From NCBI RefSeq assembly GCF_017873435.1, contig NZ_JAGGKG010000001.1, positions 124,001 to 188,000 on the forward strand: DNA of 64,000 nucleotides, written 5' to 3'. The DNA is from Paenibacillus turicensis (GTDB lineage Bacteria > Bacillota > Bacilli > Paenibacillales > Paenibacillaceae). Positions 37,650-48,399 of this stretch are shown piece by piece. The notes under the pieces were generated by a model, which worked only from the letters and a program-made list of their open reading frames with translations, was not told the origin of the DNA and did not search any database. Position numbers and translations under genes: made by a program. Position 1 is the stretch's first letter, and each line of letters starts with the position of its first letter.

Positions 37650-37811
37650 ATAGTATTTTTTATGAATGTTACGAAAATTTATTTTCGGAAGATTAATTTA
37701 AGATGACAAGTTCATTTGAATCTAGAAGACTTTTGGAAAACAAATTTTAATAACTCTATTAAAAGTAGAGTTAATGAAATATTAGTTTTAACAAAAAAAA
37801 ACGGTCTAGAG

Positions 37812-38983
37812 GCAGCGTCAAGAATTATGTGTAAATGAAAATAACCTTAACTTGTAGAAGATGTTGCTAGGTGGTGGTAGTGAACATAGCTGCAAGTTCA
37901 GCTCGAGCCCGATCGAATTTAGGAAAACCATAAAAGGTAAAAAGATAGGGATTCTCTTGTAAGGATTTCACTACTTTTGGATAGCTTGCTTTCCATTTGG
38001 TACTATTCTTCGAGCGCTTTTCTGCCTTGTGCTTCGTATTCTGCGCGTTAGACAGCCTTAAAATCTTCACAAATGTCAGCTCGGTCACTCACCCTCACTT
38101 TATGTGCAAGATGACGTGCTACTTGTACGAAACAAGCTTGGTATTTCTAATTTGGATACACTTTGTGGATGGCAGAAGCCATCCCCTGTAAACCATCTGA
38201 AATAAAGAGCAGCACCTCTTGGGTTCCTCGAGCTTTCATATCTTGAAGAATTTCATTCCACACATAGGCGGATTCATTGGGTGTAATGCCATAGTTAATG
38301 ACTTCCTTCGAACCATCTTCACGAATGCCCACAGCAACATACACGGCTTCTTTGGCTACCGTTTCTCGTTTCACAGGCACATAGATGGCATCCATATATA
38401 CACAAACGTAACGGGGAGACAGCGGTCTTTTCATGAAGGCATCCACATGCTCTGTCATGACACGCGTCATATTGGATACGGTTTGTGGAGTGTAGTGATG
38501 ACCGTACATTTTTTCAATTAAATCTGCAATCTCGGTCATGGTGACACCCACTTGGAACATGTGGATCACAAAGGATTCCAGTGCGTCATTGGAACGTTTG
38601 TAAGGAACCACCGCCTGCTGCTTGAATTCTCCGTTGCGGTCTCGGGGCATGTTTAGCTTTAAGTCCCCACACTCCGTGTGAAGTGTACGCACATAGGCTC
38701 CATTTCTGGAATTGCCAGAGTTTATGCCTGCTCGGTCGTATTTTTCATAGTCAAAGAAGCCTGTCAGTTCTGTTTCCAGCAAGTGACTCATGGCGGATTC
38801 CAGATGTGAACGGAACACCTCCGTCACATCCTGTTTACTGACTAGTGCTTCGACCAATTCTATTTTAAAATGATTCATAGGGAAGACCTCTCTTTGAATT
38901 GTTAGTCTGGTAACTTCAATTCTACAAGAAAAGTTCTTCCTTTTTTCATTGGTTTCTATTTACACATAATATTTTACGCTCTC
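37812..38983 (-). mobile_element. Decayed IS256-family insertion sequence
   Basis: The element is bounded by imperfect inverted ends of about 28 bases that share AGCGT, ATTATGTGTAAAT and a following AAA (left near 37813-37841, right near 38952-38981). It contains a single transposase gene broken by stops and shifts. No clear target duplication is seen, in line with an old insertion. Confidence 0.75.
37867..38878 (-). pseudogene. IS256-family transposase, several inactivating changes
   Basis: The first 243 codons are intact and match mutator-type transposases: the N-terminal SGNSRNGAYVRTLHTECGDL, the catalytic Asp region in YVCVYMDAIYVPVKR and the second Asp in LLFISDGLQGM. Then an in-frame TAG falls just after YPN; reading through it gives KYQACFVQVARHLAHKVR, followed by further stops and a frame change into SYPKVVKSLQENPYLFTFY. 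The C-terminal part with the catalytic Glu and the conserved AIEG region is missing or scrambled, so no active enzyme can be made. Confidence 0.85.
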
Positions 38984-38989
38984 ACCATC

Positions 38990-39404
38990 TTCAATAAGAG
39001 ATATCGCAATTGAGGAAGAGATTTTGATCACATAAAAAACCTATTGACTATACAAAAAATCGAGAAAGAAAAACGTCCTGATACTTTTCACGATAAAGGA
39101 TTTGTCTTCGCAAAAACTGGCGAGTTTGCTGGTTTTCCAGAAGTCATAAAAATGGTTGAACTAGAATAAAGAGGCTCTTGAGATTATCAGGATTGAATCA
39201 GATTTAACACCTCACAGTCTTCGACACACTCATACTTCTCTTCTAGCAGAAGCTGGAGTTAGCTTGGAGCAAATAATGCAACGTCTAGGATATTCAGATG
39301 ATAAAGTAACCAAGAAAATATACCTACACATGACAAAACCACAAAGAAAAGAGGCTTCTCAAAAGTTCAGCGAACTAATGAAAGCCTCTAAAAAATCAGA
39401 TTAA
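38990..39404 (+). pseudogene. C-terminal remnant of a tyrosine recombinase (integrase)
   Basis: The plus strand carries two pieces of a phage/ICE-type integrase. The first (to TAA at 39167) reads KRPDTFHDKGFVFAKTGEFA, the core of the catalytic domain. One frame over, the second (about 39172-39404) reads LTPHSLRHTHTSLLAEAG, MQRLGYSDDKVTKKIYLHM and ends ASQKFSELMKASKKSD. The catalytic box HxLRH and the Tyr of IYLH are present; the N-terminal arm- and core-binding domains are gone. The usual LGH motif reads LGY. It ends 72 bases from the groEL stop. Confidence 0.8.
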
Positions 39405-39443
39405 AGTTAACAAAATGTTAACAGCGGAACTAATAACACGCCT

Positions 39444-39469
39444 AAACCCTTGATGTAAAAAGGGTTTTT
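39444..39469. terminator. Hairpin between the integrase remnant and groEL
   Basis: AAACCCTT and AAGGGTTT pair around an eight-base loop, with T's continuing on the plus side. It lies eight bases beyond the groEL stop and probably ends the groESL transcript, though its T-run suits the plus strand better. Confidence 0.55.
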
Positions 39470-39476
39470 GGCTATA

Positions 39477-41120
<1,644 letters not shown>

Positions 41121-41177
41121 CTAAATAAATTGTAAGTCAGTATCTACAGTTAAAAAACGAAGAGCATCTTAGCGTAA

Positions 41178-41459
41178 TTATTCAATTACTGCGTGGATGT
41201 CGCTTTCTTTCATGATTAAGTATTCTTTACCTTCGTATTTCACTTCAGTTCCTGCATATTTAGAGAACAAAACACGGTCTCCTTCTTTAACTTCAAGAGG
41301 AACTCTAACGCCATCTTTTAATACACCGCTACCTACAGCAATTACTTTACCTTCTTGTGGCTTTTCCTTTGCTGTATCAGGAAGTACTAGTCCAGATGCA
41401 GTTGTTTGTACTTGTTCGATCGCTTCCACCAAAACGCGTTCACCTAAAGGTTTGATCAT
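41178..41459 (-). CDS. groES: Co-chaperonin GroES
   Basis: The 10-kDa lid of the chaperonin, 93 residues, of standard length. It begins [15 protein letters not shown], contains the mobile loop with [19 protein letters not shown] (about 20-38) and the roof hairpin, and ends VIE. AAAGGAGGAC lies before the ATG. It is the first gene of the operon; promoter and CIRCE lie directly upstream. Confidence 0.99.
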   Translation of the reverse strand: MIKPLGERVLVEAIEQVQTTASGLVLPDTAKEKPQEGKVIAVGSGVLKDGVRVPLEVKEGDRVLFSKYAGTEVKYEGKEYLIMKESDIHAVIE

Positions 41460-41515
41460 GAATAATGTCCTCCTTTAAATATGTTGTGTTAATTTTATAA
41501 GCATTTTACACTCTG

Positions 41516-41542
41516 TTAGCACTCGATATGCTTTAGTGCTAA
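41516..41542. promoter_or_regulatory. CIRCE operator of groESL
   Basis: TTAGCACTC-N9-TAGTGCTAA matches the HrcA-binding CIRCE consensus TTAGCACTC-N9-GAGTGCTAA with one change. It lies between the -10 box and groES, so HrcA would repress groESL until heat shock. Confidence 0.97.
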
Positions 41543-41554
41543 CAACCAATTTTT

Positions 41555-41583
41555 ATGATACTCAACTTGAGCCAAAATTTCAA
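41555..41583 (-). promoter_or_regulatory. Sigma-A promoter of groESL
   Basis: On the minus strand TTGAAA (41583-41578) and TATCAT (41560-41555) are 17 bases apart, an ideal spacing, just upstream of the CIRCE element. Confidence 0.8.
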
Positions 41584-41653
41584 GTTTCTTTGTTAATTTT
41601 TTAAAAGAAATTTTGCTAAGATGATCAAAACTAACTAAAACAGCATACAAAAA

Positions 41654-41754
41654 GACTCAATACGGAACCTCGTGCTAACACAATTAATGTATAGCGAAGG
41701 CACTTCGAGAGTATCCATCGCTAATCCATCTAGCACGATTTTCTATATTGAGCC
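41654..41754. repeat. Intergenic palindromic element, copy D
   Basis: A 101-base element between groES and the esterase gene. GACTCAATA at one end pairs with TATTGAGCC at the other, and CTCGTGCTA with TAGCACG inside, giving a long imperfect hairpin. The GRCTCAA ends and an inner CTCTCGAAGT decamer (minus strand) are shared with the element at 6110-6362. It lies after the stop of the esterase gene and may terminate it. No gene is present in 41584-41815. Confidence 0.5.
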
Positions 41755-41815
41755 AAAATAAATTTTAAGCACTATTTTAGGCACTAAGCATTAAAATTTC
41801 ATTCTCCATTTAGTT

Positions 41816-43570
41816 TTATTTTACCCATAAGGACGGATTGTTATATTTCTGATCCAAACGCTTACTAAACCATCTACCATTTAAAACCTTGGAAATAATA
41901 TCCTGCTTAGTTTCTGCAGAAATACTATGATCTTGGTCCATCGCATTTAATACGCTCTCATACGTATATGGCTTGTTTGACATGTAAGCTAATGCTTTAA
42001 AACGGTTTGCATCTAAAATCATTAACGATTGGCCATCCATTTCATTACTGTTTGACCATGGATTCCAGTTTGTTAAACCTTGTCCATTTGGATTTCCCGT
42101 CTTCAAGAAATTAGAAATATAACCTCTAAATACGCGGCTTAAATCTTTAGCTCCTTCGGTTTTGTAGCCATCACCAACTAGTGTAGCATAGTTCTGATTG
42201 TCTGGCTGTAGGAGTGGGACAAAGACACCATGATACGCACCAAATGTAGCAAGCTCTTTCCCTGCAACATAAGCGTCCTTACCAAAGTTAATTTCTAGCC
42301 CATAAATATCAGACTTATAAAATGGAGCCATTTTTTGAGCTGATTCCTTCACATTAAATAAGCTATAGAGCTCTCCGCCGTATTTGTTCACAAAATCATA
42401 TTCTGCAACTTTACTTGGATTTGTATTGATTTCGTTGCTCGCCACATCTTTTGCAAAATAAGCATCAAATCTTCCGAATAATGAAAATTCATTAGCACCA
42501 GTTAACATTAGTAATGGAACAGAATTGTAGGTTGTTGTGTTAAAGCCCTCTTTTGGCAATACATAACCATCGTTATACAGATGTGGGAATACACTCATTC
42601 TAATTCCTGCGTTCCCCATCAATTTAGCCAGCTTTTCTGCTGGAACAGAATATAAGTAGTCCTTCACATCACTACCCGTCGTAAGTAACCATTGATAAGC
42701 TTCAGCTTCTGTAGCTTTAACCTTATCTTCTACAACCAAAGGTGCGATCGCTTTTGCAAATACTTTAGCACTATCTTCTTTATTCGCAATGCTCATGCCA
42801 CCACTAAAGGAAATCGCTTTATGAAACTTTCCTTTAAACACAGGTGACGCTAAAATTGCCATCACATCACGACCACCAGCCGAAAAACCTGATAATGTGA
42901 TATTGTTTGCATCTCCACCAAAGTGAGCAATATTTTCTTTGATCCAGTCTAAAGATTTAGCAATATCCAAAAGTGCATAGTTGCCAGAATCCTCTAGCTT
43001 ATCGCCTGTATTTAGAGCTGGCAGTGGGTTAAAACCTAAAGGTCCAAGACGATAATTAACAGAAATAAAGATCGCATTCATATCCTTCACAAAAGAATTC
43101 CCTGTAATTTCGCCAGAGATTCCTGTCTGGTTATTTCCACCATGAATATATACAAATACCGGAAGCTTGCTGTTTGCATTGTCGGGACGATAAATATCTA
43201 AGTTTAAAGCGCTTTCAGAACCGATAATATTTTTACCGCTAAGTTGAATCGCAACATCCCCTGGTTTAGTCGCATCTAATTCGCCAGACCATTTAATAGG
43301 ATCTACAGGCTTTTTCCATCTCTGTTCACCTGTGGTTGCCCCACCATAAGGGACCCCTTTCCACACTAAAGCTTGGTTTAGTTCATCCTTAACCCCTTTA
43401 ACCTTACCAAATTTCGTTTCCTGTACAATGCCTGGCTTATAAACAGCAGTAACCTGTGTATTGATTTGCTGGTTTGCACTTACTTGCTGTGGTGCAGTGT
43501 AGAAGCTAGTCATTGAAGTTAGCATGACTGCACTTAGTAGCAATGCAATGATTTTATTCTTTTTCTTCAT
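41816..43570 (-). CDS. Secreted type-B carboxylesterase
   Basis: A 584-residue secreted serine esterase of the carboxylesterase type-B (PF00135) family. A Sec signal (KKKNKI, hydrophobic run, cut near VSANQ) is followed by the family start GKVKGV...VWKGVPYGG. The oxyanion hole is YIHGGNN, the nucleophile elbow reads GFSAGG rather than the usual GESAGG, and a His in AYHGVFVP is a candidate base. It may act on aryl or feruloyl-type esters in plant cell wall. The long 5' leader contains a hairpin with a T-run and a cre-like site. In many relatives tatA and tatC stand near here between groES and moaB; this esterase takes that place. Confidence 0.85.
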   Translation of the reverse strand: MKKKNKIIALLLSAVMLTSMTSFYTAPQQVSANQQINTQVTAVYKPGIVQETKFGKVKGVKDELNQALVWKGVPYGGATTGEQRWKKPVDPIKWSGELDATKPGDVAIQLSGKNIIGSESALNLDIYRPDNANSKLPVFVYIHGGNNQTGISGEITGNSFVKDMNAIFISVNYRLGPLGFNPLPALNTGDKLEDSGNYALLDIAKSLDWIKENIAHFGGDANNITLSGFSAGGRDVMAILASPVFKGKFHKAISFSGGMSIANKEDSAKVFAKAIAPLVVEDKVKATEAEAYQWLLTTGSDVKDYLYSVPAEKLAKLMGNAGIRMSVFPHLYNDGYVLPKEGFNTTTYNSVPLLMLTGANEFSLFGRFDAYFAKDVASNEINTNPSKVAEYDFVNKYGGELYSLFNVKESAQKMAPFYKSDIYGLEINFGKDAYVAGKELATFGAYHGVFVPLLQPDNQNYATLVGDGYKTEGAKDLSRVFRGYISNFLKTGNPNGQGLTNWNPWSNSNEMDGQSLMILDANRFKALAYMSNKPYTYESVLNAMDQDHSISAETKQDIISKVLNGRWFSKRLDQKYNNPSLWVK

Positions 43571-43653
43571 GTTGAAACCCTCCCTGTACGTATTCTCTTA
43601 AGTTGCCATGAATCCAAAATGAATGTACCCATGTCCCCCCCCTTTATTTTTGA

Positions 43654-43752
43654 AAGAAAATACAGATAGACGCAAAAAAACCCAAACCAATACAAACGCT
43701 GTTGTATCAGTCTAGGTTATGCCCAAAGTAAGGTTACATCCCTATCTGTAAG
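43654..43752 (-). other. Structured leader upstream of the esterase gene
   Basis: On the minus strand ACAGATAG at the start pairs with CTATCTGT at the end of a ~98-base segment. Inside is a terminator-like hairpin: AACCTAGACTGATACAA against TTGTATTGGTTTGGGTT with several G-T pairs, followed by T7. The arrangement, closing stem plus terminator 85-180 bases before the start codon, could be an attenuator or a small palindromic insert. No known riboswitch consensus was recognised. Confidence 0.45.
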
Positions 43753-43767
43753 AGGAATATATCATAT

Positions 43768-43785
43768 TTTGAAAGCACTTGCAAT
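43768..43785. promoter_or_regulatory. cre-like site upstream of the esterase gene
   Basis: TTTGAAAGCACTTGCAAT is a fair match to a cre site with CA in place of the central CG. It lies just upstream of the structured leader, near the expected promoter. Confidence 0.4.
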
Positions 43786-43890
43786 TCAATTTTATAGGGA
43801 AAAATAAGGGAATTCTAAGCCTTAGTAATCTTGTATAATTATACAAAAAACCATACTAATACAAGGTTTTTAACTTCTAATTACTAACCT

Positions 43891-44376
43891 CTATAATCTA
43901 AATTGCCCTGTGACCATAAGCAATGCTTCGGGTAGTTGTTCCATAATCGCGGCTAGGTTCTCATGCACACCTTTTGGTGTTCCTGGCAAGTTCACAATTA
44001 AGGTACGTCCACGTATACCTACAATTCCACGAAAAAGCATCGCACCTGGATTTTTTTGCATTGCTGAATAACGCATTGCTTCTGCCATTCCTGGCACCTC
44101 TCGCTCAATTACACGACGAGTCGCCTCTGGGGTGACATCACGAATCGCCAACTCTGTACCCCCTGTAGTAAATACTAGGTCAGCATGGAAATAATCCGTC
44201 ATTTCAATTAATGCTGCAATAATTTCATCTGGTTCGTCAGGAACGATACGGTATTCAACTATTTCGCCCCCTAATTCCTCTTCGACAAGCTCTCGGATAA
44301 CCTGAGCACTCGTATCTTCACGTTCACCTCTTGATCCTTTATCACTTGCCGTCAGAATTGCTGTCTTCCAAATCAT
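43891..44376 (-). CDS. moaB: Molybdenum cofactor biosynthesis protein MoaB/MogA
   Basis: A 161-residue MoaB/Mog-like protein that adenylylates molybdopterin before metal insertion. The motifs VFTTGGTELAIRDVTPEAT and NLPGTPKGVHENL bind the pterin. ATG at 44376 is preferred because GGGAGGAG lies seven bases upstream; the frame could begin seven codons earlier. It stands in the same order relative to the cyclo-ligase and YdiF-like genes as in other Paenibacillus-type genomes. No other moa or moe gene is in the window. Confidence 0.94.
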   Translation of the reverse strand: MIWKTAILTASDKGSRGEREDTSAQVIRELVEEELGGEIVEYRIVPDEPDEIIAALIEMTDYFHADLVFTTGGTELAIRDVTPEATRRVIEREVPGMAEAMRYSAMQKNPGAMLFRGIVGIRGRTLIVNLPGTPKGVHENLAAIMEQLPEALLMVTGQFRL

Positions 44377-44481
44377 GAAGCCACTCCTCCCATCCACTTA
44401 GAACTACAAATCACATTTTAAAGTTAGTTATTATTTCCATTTATATATTAAAAATTTATGGTTAAACCTAGCTAGTATTTG

Positions 44482-45117
44482 TTAACACTTGTACACTTTT
44501 TCACTTGTAATTAACATATTTACTTTAAAATCATGTGGGGCTATAGGTACCTCGTTGATAAGCTGTTCCTTAAATAATAAGGAGACTAACAACGGATGTT
44601 TGTCATCTACACCTGCATCTTCACCCTTAGCATCCTTGTTCAACTGGGCGATAAATCTATCATAATAACCACCACCATATCCAATACGTCCACCTGAGAC
44701 ATCATAAGCTAAGCCTGGGACGATGACGAGGTCAATTTCATGATATCGTGCTGGGGGCAAAACTGGACTATTGGGTTCGGGTTCAGAAATCCCCATTTTA
44801 TTGACAACGAGCGTTTGATTAGAATGTAGCTCATGCAATTGAAGCAATGTTTTAGAAGCTACGCGTGGGACAACAAGAGTATCCCCAGCCTGCAAACAAT
44901 GCTGGATTAAATAAGAGGTATCTAGCTCGTGTCCAAATGAGAGATAACTAAATACAGTAAGCGGTCGATCTAAATTACAACGCAAAGGTAACATAACCCG
45001 CTCAATTAAAAGCCTGTTCGCAAGCTCACTCTCTGTGACGCGAGTGTGTATAGACTTACTGGAAAGCAGTTCCCTCATGTTATGTCGAAGCTGTTTTTTC
45101 TTATCTGTAAGCTCCAT
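44482..45117 (-). CDS. 5-formyltetrahydrofolate cyclo-ligase
   Basis: A 211-residue enzyme that converts 5-formyl-THF and ATP to 5,10-methenyl-THF. The ATP- and folate-binding motif GGRIGYGGGYYDRF (about 147-160), the FSYLSFGHELDT segment and the PGLAYDVSG segment identify the family. Some members are a little shorter; a charged insert near residue 165 (KDAKGEDAGVDDK) accounts for the difference. AAAAGGGAAA precedes the ATG. It is transcribed with moaB, 106 bases downstream. Confidence 0.94.
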   Translation of the reverse strand: MELTDKKKQLRHNMRELLSSKSIHTRVTESELANRLLIERVMLPLRCNLDRPLTVFSYLSFGHELDTSYLIQHCLQAGDTLVVPRVASKTLLQLHELHSNQTLVVNKMGISEPEPNSPVLPPARYHEIDLVIVPGLAYDVSGGRIGYGGGYYDRFIAQLNKDAKGEDAGVDDKHPLLVSLLFKEQLINEVPIAPHDFKVNMLITSEKVYKC

Positions 45118-45426
45118 TTTCCCTTTTGACGTCCTTCCAATTCTTAGTCCATTCTCATCTTAGTGTATCATTGTTACTCCAAAATGAAAACAAAGCAAAG
45201 CAAATCATTTTACAAATGACCCCATTTTGTTCAAATTGCCATATCTAGTTTAATGTTAATCCCAAAAAACTACATGTGGTATATAAATAGCTAAATTTTT
45301 AAATTTTAATAACGTTGCTGCTTTATGAAAATAAATCATCTTGCCATAACTCCTCAATGCAAACCTTCTTCATTTCATGTAAACTAATACTATAGTGTTT
45401 TGTTGATTAGGAGGATTAATACAAAG

Positions 45427-47391
45427 ATGCTGCTTCAAGCTAGTAATATAAGTAAATTATTTGGAATTACACCGATATTAAGTGGGATTAACCTGCAAGT
45501 CCTTGAACGAGATCGAATTGGACTGGTTGGAGTCAATGGTGCAGGTAAATCTACGTTATTACAAATTTTAGCTGGTGAATTATCTCATGATGGGGGACAA
45601 ATTTTTAAATCAAAGGAAACAACGATTGGTTACCTCCCACAAAATAGTGGTCTACAGTCCAACCTGACGATTTGGGATGAGATGCTGACGGTATTCGAGC
45701 CTGTGCTTCAAGCAGAGCGTGAATTAAGACAGATGGAAGTTGAAATTGCCAATCCATCTCAAGCTGTAAATGAAAAGGCATATGAAGCCTTGTTAGAACG
45801 CTACGCACTTAAATCTGATTGGTTTAAGGATCATGGTGGTTACGAAATTGAAACGCGTATTCGTAGTGTGCTTCACGGGATGGGTTTTGGACAATTCCCA
45901 CCTGATACACTTATTTCTACTTTAAGTGGTGGACAAAAAACGCGCCTTGCATTAGCACGTATTTTGCTGCTAGCTCCAGATTTACTTATGCTGGATGAGC
46001 CTACAAACCATCTTGATATCGAGACATTAACGTGGTTAGAGGACTACCTTCGCAATTACTCTGGTGCACTATTAGTTGTTTCTCATGACCGTTATTTTCT
46101 TGATCGACTTGTTACAGCCATTGTCGAAATTGAGCGGCACCAGTCACGTAAATATACGGGCAACTATAGCAAATATATTGAATTAAAGGCAGCTGAATAC
46201 GAAAGCCAACTCAAAATGTACGAAAAGCAACAAGACGAAATCGAAAAAATGGAAGATTTTATTCGCAAAAATATTGTTCGTGCATCTACTACAAAACGAG
46301 CACAAAGTCGTCGTAAAGCGCTTGAAAAGATGGATGTGATGGATCGTCCACTTGGCGATTTAAAGCGGGCTAACTTCTCATTTGAAGCTGAAATTATGAG
46401 TGGTAAGGATGTTTTACAGGTAAAGGATATTAGCTTTGCTTTTAAGCCGGGAGAAACCCCGTTATTCAAACATGTTTCCTTTGAAATGCGTCGTGGTGAA
46501 ATGATTGCACTAATTGGGCCAAACGGGATTGGAAAATCTACCTTACTAAAAATGCTAACCAATGAGTTTAAACCTTCATCAGGTAATATCAATTGGGGAA
46601 CTAAAGTTAAAATCGGCTATTATGATCAGGAGCAAAGTCATTTAAATCCAAGTAATACGATTTTAGAGGAAGTATGGAGCGCCTATCCTCATCTTGAGGA
46701 GGTTCGTATTCGCAGTGTACTTGGTAACTTCTTGTTTAGTGGCGACGATGTACTGAAGAAGGTATCTGCGTTAAGTGGTGGCGAAAAGGCACGTGTCGCT
46801 TTGGCTAAGCTAATGTTATTACGTGCTAATGTTCTGATTTTGGATGAGCCTACAAACCATTTAGATTTATTTAGTAAGGAAGTATTAGAGTCTGCTTTGC
46901 TTGATTATGATGGTACATTACTATTCATTTCACATGACCGGTATTTTCTTAACAAAATGGCAGAACGAATCGTTGAATTACATCCAAATGGCGCAGAGCA
47001 TTTCCTGGGTAATTATGACGATTATATTGCGAAAAAAGAAGAACTAGCGGAGTTAGCTGCCGAATTAGCAAACGAAGAAACAGTTAAAAACAAAAAAGTC
47101 GAAGAACTTACCTCCTCCACCAATGCTACCTCTCCTAAAAGTGGTGCGATTGCTTTTGAAGCAGATAAGCAGGCAAAACGAGAGGAACGAGCTAGAGCAA
47201 GACGAATTGAACAACTTGAGGAACAAATAGCAGAGTTAGAGGGTAAAATTGAAGCGTTGGAAGCCGAATTAACTTTACCAGAGGTTTATCAGGACTACGT
47301 TGCTGTTCAAGAACGACAGGTTGCGATTGATAACCATAAAAATGAACTCACCAACGTATATGAAGAATGGGAGTCTTTATTGTCTCAATAA
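45427..47391 (+). CDS. ABC-F family ATPase, YdiF-like
   Basis: A 654-residue cytoplasmic ABC-F protein with two ATPase domains in one chain and no membrane part. Walker A motifs are GVNGAGKST and GPNGIGKST; signatures LSGGQKTRLALAR and LSGGEKARVALAK; both Walker B motifs read LILDEPTNHLD or LMLDEPTNHLD. The linker (about 240-320) has the arginine-rich KRAQSRRKALEKM, and the C-terminus is a charged coiled coil. ABC-F proteins act on ribosomes. ATG at 45427 follows AGGAGG (45409-45414); the frame could extend to 45400 but lacks a ribosome site there. In B. subtilis the equivalent ydiF lies beside tsaD; here it is 3.3 kb from it. Confidence 0.94.
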   Translation: MLLQASNISKLFGITPILSGINLQVLERDRIGLVGVNGAGKSTLLQILAGELSHDGGQIFKSKETTIGYLPQNSGLQSNLTIWDEMLTVFEPVLQAERELRQMEVEIANPSQAVNEKAYEALLERYALKSDWFKDHGGYEIETRIRSVLHGMGFGQFPPDTLISTLSGGQKTRLALARILLLAPDLLMLDEPTNHLDIETLTWLEDYLRNYSGALLVVSHDRYFLDRLVTAIVEIERHQSRKYTGNYSKYIELKAAEYESQLKMYEKQQDEIEKMEDFIRKNIVRASTTKRAQSRRKALEKMDVMDRPLGDLKRANFSFEAEIMSGKDVLQVKDISFAFKPGETPLFKHVSFEMRRGEMIALIGPNGIGKSTLLKMLTNEFKPSSGNINWGTKVKIGYYDQEQSHLNPSNTILEEVWSAYPHLEEVRIRSVLGNFLFSGDDVLKKVSALSGGEKARVALAKLMLLRANVLILDEPTNHLDLFSKEVLESALLDYDGTLLFISHDRYFLNKMAERIVELHPNGAEHFLGNYDDYIAKKEELAELAAELANEETVKNKKVEELTSSTNATSPKSGAIAFEADKQAKREERARARRIEQLEEQIAELEGKIEALEAELTLPEVYQDYVAVQERQVAIDNHKNELTNVYEEWESLLSQ

Positions 47392-47403
47392 TTATATACA
47401 GTG

Positions 47404-47644
47404 TTATCCACAGAAATTCAAAGGTTTACAACAAACACTTAAGCGGCTGAAAAAGCCGCTTTTTCTATACTCAAAATTTTTTAGACATAAAATGTTCACT
47501 TTATCCACTTAGTTATGCACATTATCCACAATTTATTGAAAATAACTTGATTTATTTGCAAAACAATTAATTCAAGCTGTTGGATCAATGCTTTCAGCTT
47601 TTTCAGAAAATGTTACTCACTATCTGTGAACAAAATTATTCACA
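47404..47644. promoter_or_regulatory. DnaA-box cluster
   Basis: Within 241 bases there are four matches to TTATNCACA: TTATCCACA at 47404-47412, TTATGCACA at 47513-47521, TTATCCACA at 47522-47530 and TTATTCACA at 47636-47644; TTATCCACT at 47501-47509 differs by one base. All are in the same orientation. Chance would give far fewer than one. The locus, beside a ydiF-type gene and close to tsaD, corresponds to a known DnaA-box cluster region in B. subtilis (the gcp-ydiF interval). Confidence 0.8.
47441..47466 (+). terminator. Terminator after the ABC-F gene
   Basis: AAGCGGCT-GAAA-AAGCCGCTT followed by TTTT is a compact GNRA-type hairpin, 50 bases past the stop. It lies inside the DnaA-box region. 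Confidence 0.92.
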
Positions 47645-47750
47645 AGGAGTCATTCACCTCTAGCAAGAGCTCCTACAATTCACATTCTACACTCCACATT
47701 CTACCTTCTGACCATCTAACTTTCTAAACCTATGATCTACTGATCTTCCA

Positions 47751-48266
47751 TTACTCGAAAGTTGTCAAATGAATATCATGCTCGGAGCTTAATTCCATTT
47801 TTATATTTCCTTTTGCCTTACTACCTACAATTTTTATTCGGTATTCTGTTGTTGGCTTTAGAGTAATTGAAGTTGTTTTTGCTTGACTACCTTCACTCAG
47901 CACATTGATTTCAGTAGTCTTATTATCAGCGCTAACTATAATCGTTTTAAATTTACCGCCTTTAATTTGTTGGTCTATATTAATTTTCAGCTCCTGCTCT
48001 ATATCGGAGCTTATAATCCAGAACGTATCAACACCTGTGAACGTACTAAACTCTACAGATAATTTTTTATCTGTTATACTTTTTTTTGCGGTATTGGTAT
48101 AGGTATACGTATTAGATTGCTGGACTAAACGATCATCGTTATTGTAAACCTCCTCTTGAACTACCTTAGTACTGTTAAACGTACAACCTGATATTATGAA
48201 TAAAGCTAACAATATAAATCCAAAAGCACCCCTACGTCCGATAGTAATCTTATATGTTTTATGCAA
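47751..48266 (-). CDS. Putative lipoprotein
   Basis: A 171-residue exported protein. Residues about 12-28 are hydrophobic and end in the lipobox ISGC (Cys28), so a membrane-anchored lipoprotein is expected. The mature part is polar with a predicted beta-sandwich pattern (KLSVEFSTFTGVDTFWIISS, then IKVG-type strands) and no recognised domain. AAGGAAGTG precedes the ATG. It is transcribed alone, convergent with the ABC-F gene. Function unknown. Confidence 0.7.
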   Translation of the reverse strand: MHKTYKITIGRRGAFGFILLALFIISGCTFNSTKVVQEEVYNNDDRLVQQSNTYTYTNTAKKSITDKKLSVEFSTFTGVDTFWIISSDIEQELKINIDQQIKGGKFKTIIVSADNKTTEINVLSEGSQAKTTSITLKPTTEYRIKIVGSKAKGNIKMELSSEHDIHLTTFE

Positions 48267-48399
48267 ACCTCAACACTTCCTTTATATAAATTTTTAAATT
48301 CTTGAAAGTTAGTTATGTAATGACTACAATATAAAATGAATACTGAGATAACAATCCATAAAATAAAATAATCAGCATTCATTCAAAGGAGATCTAAAT

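Noticed and set aside
43654-43752. Known riboswitch class in the esterase leader
   Set aside because: No recognised consensus (c-di-GMP, preQ1, SAM, T-box, purine) could be matched by eye.
47404-47644. Chromosomal origin of replication
   Set aside because: dnaA, dnaN, rpmH and gidA-type neighbours are absent and there is no AT-rich unwinding element with further boxes; a regulatory DnaA-box cluster fits better.
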